Origin: Proteles cristata cristata
Taxonomy: Eukaryota; Chordata; Mammalia; Carnivora; Hyaenidae
Reading direction: 5' to 3'
Assembly (NCBI GenBank): GCA_017311185.1
Contig: JAESUZ010002394.1
Span: 62,001-126,000, forward strand
DNA: 64,000 nt
Part shown: positions 12,849 through 24,049 of the stretch, piece after piece
Numbering within the stretch: position 1 is the stretch's first letter
How the letters are laid out: every line of letters begins with the position of its first letter
The notes under the pieces: model-generated
The model's database searches: none
Seen by the model: only the letters and a program-made list of their open reading frames with translations
What the model was told of the DNA's origin: nothing
Position numbers and translations under genes: made by a program

Positions 12849-13640
12849 TATCAACCATGAAAAGCTATGCATATCAAGAAAATCAGGGGCTGCTCCTTGT
12901 AGTGCAGATGTAGTACGCACTCGCCGCTAAGCCTTACCAGGAGACTCATCCCTTAGGTAGGAGTGACGCCATTTTAAAAGGGGAAACACCTGAGTGCAGT
13001 TTATGACGTGACTGGAATTTCCCCTGTAGAAAAGGATGTGAGAAACGTCAGGGTGCAGAATCGGTAATACTGGACAGAAGGTGTCTGTCCATGCGATATG
13101 AATTTTAGAGGCTCTTCTCTGCCAAATACCTTAATGGGTGATGCCCTTTTGTCAAAGAGAATATTACTGTAAGATATTCTGAGTTCAAGAGCCCTGTCCA
13201 ATGCACACTGCATTGCTTTTCCTTTAAAACAAAAAGTATAGGTCTGCTACAACAGCAAATGCACGTACATGGGTTTGTTGCACTTTCTTCTCAGTTTTTA
13301 TTCCTTTCACTGTTCCTTTATAGTGGAGTAGTTGTTGTCACATTAATACTAATGGCTCTTTCCAGTTTGGTCCTCTTTGACACTTTGTCCTTGTTTCCCC
13401 CCTAGAATACTTACCTCAGAGGCTTTGGTATCAGTCACCAGCGCAAGGGCTGATAACTACAAGTCACCTGTAATGTTCTCGAGTAGTTACTAGGCTCATT
13501 ATTTTTGTCACTACCCAGGCCTATTTTCATACATCACTTTTTTTGTTTGTTTCCAGTGAAGCTGCTATTGTGAAACTGAGAAAAACTTTGCCCAGGAATA
13601 GCACTTTATTAGCCAAATAAAAATGTGTTTACCTGTCTGA
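12849..13640 (+). other. MFAP3L: MFAP3L 3' UTR
   Basis: Non-coding sequence after the stop, free of recognisable repeats, leading to a canonical poly(A) signal. No SINE or L1 has inserted here, unlike the flanking DNA. Later AATAAA motifs near 13,739 and 13,890 could give longer transcripts, so the true UTR end is uncertain. Confidence 0.65.
13616..13621 (+). terminator. MFAP3L: Poly(A) signal AATAAA
   Basis: A canonical hexamer 768 bases after the stop codon, followed by the GT-rich 'aatgtgtttacctgtctg' that could serve as the downstream element. Cleavage would fall near 13,635-13,645. Confidence 0.6.
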
Positions 13641-14099
13641 TTCTGAGAGCCTTTTGGTGGAAGGAGATTATAAAAGGTCAAAAATACCCATATTACCCAT
13701 GAAAGCTGCTCTCTTTAGGTTTAAGTAACATCATCTTACAATAAAAAACTGATTATCTGAAAAATGTTTTGCTTCCAAAGACAGGGGAATTTGATGAATC
13801 CTTGTAGGTTGTAGAATATTGACTTCCCAGAAGGTCTTGGAGGGCCATATGCCATCGAGTGCCTCAAACACTTGATTTGGGGCAGCACAATAAAGATCTG
13901 TGAGGTTGTGTAACCAGGTCCACTTTGTGAACCACTTAGCTAACTTGTTCATCCTGAAGGGGAGAGTTGAAGGTTGGAGTATGGCCTAGGGAACGGTTTC
14001 ATCAAATTTCATGCCAAATTATTGAATTATTTTTTAGTCTCACAGGAAAGCAGTTATATGTGAGGCTGAGTGATGTTATGGAAAGAAGAAAAAGTCAGT

Positions 14100-14215
14100 G
14101 TATGCAAAGACCAACACCTTACCTGACTGTGCCAATAACTAGCTGCCTGGCTTTGGTCAGGTCTGGGTCTCAGTTTCCTTATCTGTCAGAGGGGGCAGAC
14201 TAGATAGGCTCTGAG
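14100..14215 (+). repeat. MIR SINE fragment
   Basis: Segments 'gtgccaataactagctgcctggctttgg', 'ctcagtttccttatctgtcaga' and 'ctagataggctctgagctcc' are the MIR core in sense orientation. Confidence 0.75.
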
Positions 14216-14569
14216 CTCCATTTAAATGGCCTCGCTCTTTCACAGAACCCCACCAATGTCATCGTGCTTGCTCTCTTTCCAGCTGCTTAATAGATTTTCA
14301 CTTTCATCTCTGGGTTCAGGTAAACATTTTTATGCTGCATTACTTAAAGAGATCAATTTTAAATAATCCTAGCATTTTAAGCAACGATGTTCTTTCCCAA
14401 AACATCATTAGGATCACTTCTGTAGTTTAAATTTAACCATAGTGAGAATAAGTGGTATGTTATTGTCACTTAGAAGCAGGGCGAGTAACCTTAAAGTTGT
14501 TGTAGGGGTCATGGCCACATCAAATGATGGGGTCATGTCATTGGAAGTTACACGGGCCACGTTGGTACT

Positions 14570-14725
14570 GAGAGAGCAGACCCAAATGTTTAGTCCTCAC
14601 TCCGTCACTATCTAGATCAGTGATCTTGAACAACTCCCTTCCCTTCTCCAGGGCTTAATCCTTTCCATCTGCAGAATATGGGGGTTGTGCTTGATGAGTC
14701 ACAATATCCCTTCTAGCTCAGACAT
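14570..14725 (+). repeat. MIR SINE fragment
   Basis: A second MIR core: 'ctccgtcactatctagatcagtgatcttgaacaa', a diverged 'ccatctgcagaatatggggg', and 'atatcccttctagctcaga'. It is diverged but in the expected order. Confidence 0.65.
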
Positions 14726-15441
14726 GTATTATTTTATAGAGAGTTTGTAATCTCCCAAAATGGTCCTGTTGCAAGAGACAAACAACATTGGGAGCCAAAA
14801 TGGGTACAGGAGATCAGATGCTTTTTGCTGTCCAAATTTTACAACAAATGTATCTGGCTCTGCAGCTGAGGGCAGTGGGTTTGGCTTTAGGGGTGGCCTG
14901 ATGGGCTTCTTTATTCATAGATAACCAGTGTGGAAGGCAGTCTAACAAGACATGGAGTTTGGAATGGACATCACTTGGCCAGAAATGGACTGCTGACATC
15001 TAGTTAGAAGTGTCTTGGGGGTTGGGGGGGTCACATAAAGCAACGAGTAGTACAGCAGTCAAGAGAAGCCAGGACTAGGCTCTCTGGACTAGGATTTTAT
15101 GTATTTGGGTTACAGAACAGCTTTATCTCCAACTCTCAGAATATAAACATTTTCCACTTGCTATGGAGGTCAGCAAATTTTTACTATGGGTCTATATGCC
15201 CAAACAACAACAGAGATTTAAGCTCAGTTTGTGATATTGTGTGAACTTTTTCCCATTCTGTTCAGTTATTCCACTGAAACCCATGTGCAGATTTCCACAT
15301 GGAAATTACAGAAGAGGGCATCAATTCTATCTAAACATTGATTAGGGATAAAACTTTAAAAACAGATTTTTTATGAAGCAGGAGCAAGAACTTGTGACCA
15401 AAGAATGTTCCAGATTGGTCTTAGCTTCTTAAGACTGGGGA

Positions 15442-15489
<48 letters not shown>
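15442..15489. repeat. (GAT)16 microsatellite
   Basis: Sixteen perfect GAT units with no interruption, followed by a T-rich stretch. Perfect trinucleotide runs of this length are usually polymorphic. Confidence 0.97.
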
Positions 15490-15492
<3 letters not shown>

Positions 15493-18400
15493 ATTATTTA
15501 GATTTTCCAAACTTTTCCCCTCTTAGGCATCAAAAAGCTCTTGATATAAGCATAGCCAGCCTAAAAGGAGGTTGGTTCACAATGGAGATTTCTCCTTCCA
15601 GAAATTCTACACTCTTCCTATCCATCCCACATCTTCTTCATGAAATGAGAAAGCCTCTCTTTTTCTAGAATATAAAATGTAGAAGACCTCATGACTTTCA
15701 GCTGATTTTTCAAAGATAAACTGCTCAGCTTCATAGAAATTCATAGACGTATGGTTGTATGTGTGTGTCATTGTGTGCACGCATGCGCGTCAGGCTGTTT
15801 AGGGCAGTTTTAAAAGCTTAACACTAAATCCTAAGCCACGTCCTTTGGGTCTTATGTAGTCATTCTCAACATCGGTCTCTGGTTTCTGAGTCATATCTCT
15901 AGCAACCTTTTTCTTGAAATTCTGAAAATGATTCAGATACGTGTGCATATTTAATTCACTTAGATGATCTGTAAACTTGGATGGTATTTATTCTAAATGG
16001 AAAAAAAATACAATTTTATACTGAAAATCTATGTAATTTATAATGATTTTGTTTTATATATTATATTTTCATATCTTTAGGGCACATCTACTGTTCTCAT
16101 CTTTTTGTATATCATACTGGGCAAAAAGAAATACTAATACTTGACTAAAATCTCTAGGAACCAAATGTGATGTATAACGTGTAGAAATTGCTCTAAAAAT
16201 AGCTGAATGTTCTCACCCATCCCGAGCATTATTGTGCCATTACATCCAGAATGAGTTGTCTCAGATGCTTATGAGCATTCCTTTTTTCAAAACTAAGGCT
16301 AAAAGGTCTGACATCCCACACAATGGATTCTGGAATCTCCTTCCTTTATCTTTTTTATTGTTTGTTTCATTTTTAACTGTAGAAGTCTGTGTTGTTCAAC
16401 CTTCCCTTTGAATGGCAAGTGTGAGATAAGAAAGCAATTCAATGAAAAGACTGAGGTGAACTCTGGCTATGTAAATTATTTAGTGGACTGCTGACATGTT
16501 TTAAGTCTAATGCTTAGATTGTTATTTGTTGGTGATCTAGGATCTGCTCAGCTCTTCAGCACACGAAGAAAATGTGAGGCACAAAGAATATTTGCATGTT
16601 TTGAACAGGCACTCTCTCAGTGTAGTGCAGCCAACACAAATCAGCTTACCAACAAAAACACCCATCCCAGCCACTGGAGAAAGTTTGGGAAAGGCAAATC
16701 AGCCACCTTTAATTCACAGATTGAAATCCAGTGTTGTATCAGCCCCTATGGTTCTGTTAACAGGGGATTTCCTGTCAGGGTTTCATTGGGTAAGAAAATG
16801 AAGCATTTAACTTATCTTTCAGATACTCTTATATTCTGCAGATTTCAGCTACTGTTCTGTACCTATCTTCACAGATACTTTTGGCATTCCCTTAAGATTA
16901 TAATCCCTGTTTCCATTCTTGCTTTTTAAGCTAATTTACTGGTACTCATTAAACCTACCAAATCTCCCTATGTATTCACACACATATTTGGAGCACCTGA
17001 TATCTTTAAGACACTAGCCATTTTTACATTCACCTATTCATTTAAAAATCCCTCAGTAGATAACAAAATCCATTTTTCTAATGACTTTTTTTAGGGTTTC
17101 TACAGTGATTAGTCAGGTTTGGATGAAACAAATCAGTGGTGGGGGAGAAAATCAAAACAGAATTGCTTAATATGTTTTCCAAAGGACTGAGTACGTGTCT
17201 GTTATATAAGAAAATATCATATGAGGGTGATAATAATCTTTGAGATTTTTAAGATAAATTATTTTGAAGGGGGCTAATACTTAGATACCACAGTCAAAAT
17301 TGAAGCTCTCAGAGAATGAAAAAATAGAAAACAAATAGTTCTAAGAATATTCTGGCATAAATTGATTTTAACCAGTAATAAAAGCCTTCAGATGTATCTG
17401 TCAGACACCATAGAGCTGCTTACAGTGAGTTAGAGTCAAAGAAAATGTTTGCTTGCACTTATGTTTGGCTTGCTATATCTCTAGTTCTGGATATCCTTTG
17501 TTAAAATTGGAGAAGAAGATGAAAAACGTTATCTGGGTGGAAATGTCAAACTGGGGGATTTGTGAACTATAAATGTTCACTTTTTAAAAATAATTTCAAG
17601 ATATAAACAAATGACTTTTAAGTTGATGTTATAGTAGCAAAACAAAAAACCATGTGCTCCATCCTGTATTTTGATCATTGCTTTAATAAAGGATTTGCGC
17701 GGGAGTGTAGATTTTGTGTCATGTCCACCTGAAAGGCATGTGATTGTGGCATGCGATCTACTCTTTCCAATGATAGGAAATCTGTTAGCAGTTCTTTTCC
17801 CTGCCTTTTGCATCCATGACATATCTTGGGAGAAAAGGAAAAATCAAACAGTTTTTTTAACTACACACTTTATCCAAATTCAGAAACCTTAACTCCATCC
17901 TAACAAACTTTATAGCAATGCATTTTTATCTGTATCAACAAATGATTTTTAACATGTAATATCAAGCATACTGTAGAGAATCCAGAAAGACCAGGAAACT
18001 CATATTCCACGGAAGGTATAAGTAATAGATCTGCCTAGACAACACCAAATCCAGGAAGTGCTAAGTAGGTCCCTTTAATAATCAGTAAGCTTCAAAAAAT
18101 GAACCCCTCTCAGATGAGATATGGGACATGTAAGCAAAACCAGACAAGGGACTACCAGATAGGAAAGCAAGGCGAAAAGGGCAGAAACGAATTTACTATA
18201 GACTAAAGCGGCAAACAAAATAACGGAGTTGTCTAATAAATTATGCATGTAACTTACCATCCCCAGGTTCTTCCAAGCAAACAATACAAAACAAAACAAA
18301 AAACAGTCTAAGAGAATTATGCTGGCATTAACGGAAAAATTTATCATATCATCATGAAAGAGAAAATAGGAAAGTTTCACACTAACCAGGTAATTTTGAC

Positions 18401-19469
18401 TGGTGCCTATTTTCAGACCCAGAACAAATAGCTACATTTTTCTGCAGGTTTTGGAATGCTATGGTCTGCATGGGCCTTAATCAAAAGAGCTGCATAAGGA
18501 TTAATATTAAGCTGCGTGATTTTCAAAGAAGCCTACAGTCATAGAGTTGAAGAATCAGTGTGATGTTATCTACTTTACACATCTTCTACAATGAGCCTAC
18601 ATGTGGTAGTTCAGCTCTGCTTGAAAATCTCTGACAAATGGGGAACTCCCTCATGCAGCAGTGTATTCCATTGTGGCTAGGTTTTAAGTGCTGTGTCAAA
18701 AATTTTAAAAGTGCTACCACACTGGTCCTTGAGCTCCCGGAAGCTGAAAGTGTGAGTGAGTCCCACCACAATAAAATCGTGTTTTTACTGTCAACACAAA
18801 ACTAAAGCTGTCAATGTATTCATATAAAAGAGAGGATTGCAAAAATGTGGGGTGCTCCTAACACGACTACATTAATTAGCATGCCACGTGGCACACACCC
18901 TTTTGAGTGAACGGTTTCTGCCAATGGGGTGTTAGAGGCAGAATTCAGGTGAATCAGGTGCTTGCCCTCTCAGCTCATGAGATGTCCTAAGGCTACAGCT
19001 CACTAAATAAAGAGTGGTTCCGCAGCCAGAAAAAAGAAGCGAATCAACCAGCAGATGAATTGCTCATTATATTAGTATGCTTTTCAAAGACTATTAGAGC
19101 TAACAACTGAAAGAGGCGTACATATGCATTATTTTCAAAAAACAAATCTCTCACTACCAATGGAGTGGGTTTTCTTACAATTATTCATGTTTTAAAATTC
19201 ATTATGGAATAGGAGTCCCAGTGAACTATGCAAAAAAATCACTCTAACAAAATTAGAGCACTTTTTGTTCAATACAGATGCTGTATAGCATCTATTTCCT
19301 GAAGTTCTCCATGATTCCTATGAAGCTGATGTGTACTAGAGACTCTTGAAGTGATTGGCGCCTCTGGTTTTAAGTCTGATTATCATGGCTACTGGTGTCA
19401 CACACTTCTTCCACCTAGGCATATGTCAAGGTGAACAAAGTTTCCCAAAGATTTAAGATGATACTGTTT
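15490..19469. other. Unique AT-rich intergenic sequence
   Basis: No gene, exon or young repeat is evident. A 139-codon open frame at 16,510-16,929 has no recognisable domain or splice context and I treat it as chance. Around 18,540-18,790 the block 'gacaaatggggaactccctc..cagtgtattccattgt' resembles an ancient conserved mammalian repeat, but I cannot name it. Confidence 0.6.
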
Positions 19470-19695
19470 TTAATAGGATTTTATTTATTTTTAAGTTTAT
19501 TTATTTTAAGAGAGACAGAGACAGCATAAGTGGGGGAGGGGCAGAAAGCGAGAAAAGAGAGAGAGAATCCCAAGCAGGCTCAGTGCTGTCAGTGCAGAGC
19601 CTGACACTGGGCTCGAACCCATGAAACAGATCATGACCTGAGCCGAAACCAAGAGTCGAATGCTGAGTTGAACAACTGAGTCACCCACATGCCCC
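19470..19695 (-). mobile_element. CanSINE, antisense
   Basis: The A/T tail (as 'tatttttaagtttatttatt'), GA tract, 'ctgtcagtgcagagcctgacac', B-box complement 'gggctcgaaccc', 'gatcatgacctgagcc' and head complement 'gagtcacccacatgcccc' are present in order. The unit is nearly complete; no clear target duplication was seen. Confidence 0.9.
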
Positions 19696-20644
19696 AAGAA
19701 GATTCCTAATTCTAACCATCAAGGTGTTTACATCAAAGGTGAAAACGACAAGTATGTCTAGAGAAAGAGGTAGGAATCTCTGTCCTAGCTGTACAGAGTG
19801 TCCCCACTGTTGGGTGATGTTTCCCACTCCTCCCTGCTAGCATTACCTTACCTGTTCTTGCCAGAGGACGAAGTTACTATGCTTGAAGTAAAATGCTGGA
19901 TTACAGAATAGATAGAGCCCATGAAACAATTTATCTACTATGTAGTAGACACTTTATCAGTTTAACATAAAAGAAGTAAATTTCAATGCTGGTTATGTTT
20001 GAAGTTATTTTAAAACTTTGAAACATTACAAAAATTATGACTTGCCATCGTATTCGTAGAAATGTCTTCATCTGGTGAAGAAGAGGTTTAAAGTGTTAAG
20101 ACCTTCAAAATTACAAAGGATTTAAATACATTCTATTTGTAGGAAATAAGAAAAATGACAGCTGATGTGGAGCATCTGTGATCATTAAATTTTTTAATGT
20201 GCAGATTATAATGTTCCTAATTATTTGGTCATCACAGTAATTATTGTGATTGATGATACTTCTGAAACCCTGCCAGATCTTGAAAAAAAACTTAACCCCC
20301 AAATTAAAAATATATATGTATTATTCTTACATCGTGTTAGCAATTTTATGTTACCTTCTCTCATTCCACAGTGTGTTGTAGATGACTGAGTTAAATACAC
20401 TTTATTGTCTGTGAGTCCTTTGAAATTGGAAATTGCTATGTTTCATATAAGCTCACCAACTCTGGATAATGAGACTACTTTATTAATCAAACATTTTACT
20501 CCCAATTATTTGGAGTCAATGAGAGATTTACAGTATGATTAAAAAAGCAGAAAGCTGTATGATCTCTAAGTGCTTTTCTTATCTGAGGCAAAAAAATGGA
20601 AGACTTTCTGTTATAACACAAGAACAAAACATTAGTATGCTATG

Positions 20645-21235
20645 CTTTCAAATAGACTGAATGTTTATGTCCATCCAAACTTCCTATGTTGAAATCCTAA
20701 TCCCCAGGGTGATGGGGATCTTGAAAACAAATGTAATGGTTTTTGGAGGTGGGGCCTTTGGCAGGAGATTAGGTCATGAAGCATGACGCTCTTATGAATG
20801 AGACTGGTGCGCTTTTAAAAAAGACCCCATACGGGCACCTGAGTGGCTTAGACAATTGAATGTCTGACTTCTCCTCAGGTCATGATCTCACAGTTTGTGA
20901 GTTCAAGCCCCGCCATCGGGCTTGCTGATGTCAGCGCAGAGAGCCCACTTGAGATCATCTGTCCTTCTTTCTCTGCCCCTTCCCTGCTTGTACTCTCAAA
21001 AAAAAAAAAGTTTTTTAAAGACCCCACAGAGCTCCCTCATCCCTTCTGCCATGTAAGAATACAGCAAGAGGGCAGCTGTCTATGAGCCAGGAAGCAGACT
21101 CCCACCAGACACTGAGTCTTCCCCTCTCTTAATCTTGGACTTCCAGCCCCCAGAACATTAAGAACTAAATCTTTGTTGCTTAAGCCACCCAGTCTATGGT
21201 ATTTTTCCACAGCAGCCCAAGTGGACCAGGAAAAG
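20645..21235 (+). mobile_element. MaLR-type LTR (MLT1-like), split by a SINE
   Basis: Start 'gactgaatgtttatgtccatcc' and 'tatgttgaaatcctaatcccca', middle 'ggaggtggggcctttggcagg' and 'catgtaagaatacagcaaga', and end 'gcttaagccacccagtctatggta..agcagcccaa' follow the MLT1 group of ERVL-MaLR LTRs. It is a solo, ancient LTR with no retroviral genes. A CanSINE lies at 20830-21016. Confidence 0.7.
20830..21016 (+). mobile_element. CanSINE inside the MaLR LTR
   Basis: The head 'acgggcacctgagtggctta', centre 'ggtcatgatctcacagtttgtgagttcaagccc', CT-rich stretch and A tail are present. AAAGACCCCA at 20820-20829 and 21017-21026 is a 10-bp target duplication lying in LTR sequence, so the SINE is younger than the LTR. 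Confidence 0.92.
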
Positions 21236-21704
21236 ATGAGTGTAAAACAATGTAGGAATACCTAAAACATGCAACTCATTTCCTCCAAGTCCTTACATAT
21301 GGATTTGGACCACCTTTTAAAACATTTTCCTTACAAGATTTATTTCTCAACATTCCACTATAAAAATCAATACAAATATAGAATTATGAACCTTCAGATT
21401 ATTTTCCTTATTTATTAAACATTTACATTCACCACGATAGGAAAATCATAATATAGTCACAGTTGTCCTCTTTATATGAAATCTAAAGAGGATGGCTATG
21501 CCTTATGGCATCAAATTTAGATTCAGTCCTTTACCTAAACACAAAATTGTCTCCAATTGGTAGCAAAACTGTATATGGACCCACTGGGGGGGTGGGGAGC
21601 TGAACCTTGACTACTCTTTGTGAACATGTATGTTTGCTTTTATGTTGCATGTATGGATTTATCTTTCAAAGTACTCTGAGCCTAGAATATGAAACACATT
21701 TTAA

Positions 21705-22015
21705 TTAGACTTTGAGATAAATATTGTAGATTCACTTGCAGCCGTATGAAACAATGCAGAGAGATCCCAAGTACTCTTTACCCAGTTCCCCTCGATGGTC
21801 ACAATTCACAAAACTATAGCACATTGTCACAGTAGGGTAGCAACACTGATCTTCATCTGATTTCCCCAGGTTTACAGGTACTCATTTGCATGTATGTATT
21901 TTGTGTATCTACCACCACAGCCAACATACAAAGCAATGCCATTACCACAAGGATCCCTCGTGTGGCTCTCTTACAACCACATCTACCACCCATTCCGTCC
22001 CAGAATACATTATTT
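21705..22015. repeat. Old L1 3' UTR-type fragment
   Basis: Blocks 'attgtagattcacttgcagccgta', 'cagagagatcccaagtac', 'ctttacccagttcccc', 'accacaaggatccctcgtgt' and 'tacaaccacatctacc' match sequence I associate with ancient mammalian L1 3' UTRs. The family assignment is tentative. Confidence 0.45.
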
Positions 22016-22070
22016 TTTTAGTCTGTAAGCTCAGTTAGATAACTGAAACATGTCTGGAATTAATTGTAAT

Positions 22071-22283
22071 TTTTTTTAATGTTTTATTATTTCTGAGAGA
22101 GAGGGAGAGGCAGCGTGAGCAGGGGAGGGTCAGAGACAGAGGGAGATACAGATTCTGAAGGAGGCTCCAGGCTCTGAGCTGGCAGTCAGCACAGAGCCCG
22201 ACGCAGGGCTCGTACCCGTGAACTGTGAGATCATGACCTGAGCTGAAGTCAGACGCTTAACTAACTGAGCCACCCAGGTGCCC
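22071..22283 (-). mobile_element. CanSINE, antisense
   Basis: It is complete in antisense, from the T-rich tail to 'gagccacccaggtgccc'. CTGGAATTAATTGTAAT at 22054-22070 and CTGGAATTAATTCTAAT at 22284-22300 form a 17-bp target duplication with one mismatch. Confidence 0.94.
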
Positions 22284-22609
22284 CTGGAATTAATTCTAAT
22301 AAGTGTGTTTTTTCATAGAAATATGTTCAAATCTGTCAGTTTTTTGCTATCTGGTTTCTTGTCCCTTTTGAAAGGACACAATGAAGACAGAGGGATGGCT
22401 TCTGAAACACGAAGGAAGAGCACAGCCATATATTTGAAATTCTAGAAAATGCTTGAGAAGTACAGGATTTAAAATAGCAATAAGTCACAGTATCTTTGTG
22501 GGGGAACTCTTGAACATCCCACTGGCACCCTAAATGGCTCTTGCAGCCCAAAGACCCAGAACATAGAACAAGGGCATGGTTTTTCCAAGTCTTTAAAAGT
22601 CTCAAGGGA

Positions 22610-22825
22610 ATGGGCACCTGGGTGGCTCGGTCAGTTGAGTGTCTGACTCACGGTTTTGATTCAAGTCATGATCTCGTAATTTCAGGGGATTGAGCCCTGC
22701 ATTGGGGCCTGCATTGGCAGCACAGAGCCTGCTTGCGTTTCTCTCTCTCTCTCCTCTCTCCCCCCTATTCTCTGCCCCTTCCCTGCTTGTGCTGTCTCTC
22801 TCTCTCAGAATAAACTTTTTAAAAG
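22610..22825 (+). mobile_element. CanSINE, sense
   Basis: The head 'atgggcacctgggtggctcggtcag' through a CT tract to an 'aataaactttttaaaa' tail. AGTCTCAAGGGA at 22598-22609 and AGTCTCAAGAGA at 22826-22837 are the target duplication. Confidence 0.93.
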
Positions 22826-22837
22826 AGTCTCAAGAGA

Positions 22838-23806
22838 AGAAAAGGTAGTCTCTGCAGTATCTAAAGGTCTGGTACTCACCACCACCCAAGAAATCCCCAA
22901 ACTAAGGGAGGTAGAAGGAAAATCAAGAGTAAAGATTCAAACAACCTCTGTGATACTGGTGGTCTTGTCAGCCTTGTATTCTTCTCTCTTTGATAGGACA
23001 GGACTTGGAATTTAAATGCCTAGCACCTAGGCCATAATGAGATATCGATTCTGATGTTACATTAAGCATCCAGGGCCTTAGTAAAACCCTAATAATGCCA
23101 GTGACATCTCAAATATTGAAATTAAGATGACTGGCCACACTGTTGAGGGAAAAGATCCTCTGCCCACCAACTCAAGGGAACCGGCAGGAGACGGCTTCCT
23201 GAGCAGGGTCACTTGAGTCTTGAAAGATCCTCACTCAAAGCCACTGAAATGGCATCATGAAAAATTCATTCCTTCAGAGAACCATTTTTCTCTTATTACA
23301 CAAATACCCTAGACATAATCACTTTTAGCCTCTGCCAGCCACCGTGAATACACAGTAGGAATTGGCTTAATCCTATGACTCTATCTAACAACCAGCTGAA
23401 ATCTGAGCACCTAAGGGGCAAGGAATGTTGAAAAGGGTAGAGGAGAAGAATGATGCTGTCTCCAAAGACTTCCAGAAGGGCAGAACTGGATGGAGGGCCA
23501 GAACAGCCAAAAAGCTGCATGCTGACCTCTTAGAATCATGAAAGGAGTTGCCTAAGAGAAGCATGAGAAAACTAAAAAAAATTTATTTCGCACTGTTACC
23601 CAAGACCAGCCATGCCCAGATCATCACCGAATTTTAAAATATGGCTAATAGTATATGCATAAGCTTACGCAAATCAGTCGTTAAAATTATAGAAAATTAT
23701 ACTCATCTAGTTTCTAGTAAAAAAAAAAATCCCTTCAGTTTTAATCCTTGTCGTCTCCTCAATGACACAAACTTCAGTGCTTCAAGGACTCAGTTCTAAG
23801 CTAATC
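22838..23806. other. Unique intergenic sequence
   Basis: No gene or classifiable repeat was seen. There are short A runs near 23,572 and 23,720. Confidence 0.55.
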
Positions 23807-23823
23807 AGCAGTGTCCTGTTTTA

Positions 23824-24032
23824 AAAGAATATTTTTTAATGTTTATTTTTGAGAGAGAGACAGAGCATGGTCAGGGGAGGGGCAGAGAGAGAGGGAGACA
23901 CAGAATCTGAAGCAGGCTCCAGGCTCTGAGCTGTCAGAACAGAGCCTGAGGAGGGGCTGGAGCTCACAAACTGCGAGATCATCACCTGAGCTGAAGTCAG
24001 ACACTTAACCGACTGAGCCATCCAGGTGCCCC
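23824..24032 (-). mobile_element. CanSINE, antisense
   Basis: A full-length antisense unit with a perfect 17-bp target duplication AGCAGTGTCCTGTTTTA at 23807-23823 and 24033-24049. The B-box region is slightly altered ('ggggctggagctcac'). Confidence 0.95.
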
Positions 24033-24049
24033 AGCAGTGTCCTGTTTTA

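Noticed and set aside
16510..16929. 139-codon + strand open frame
   Set aside because: No recognisable domain, no codon-like pattern, no splice context; chance in unique sequence.
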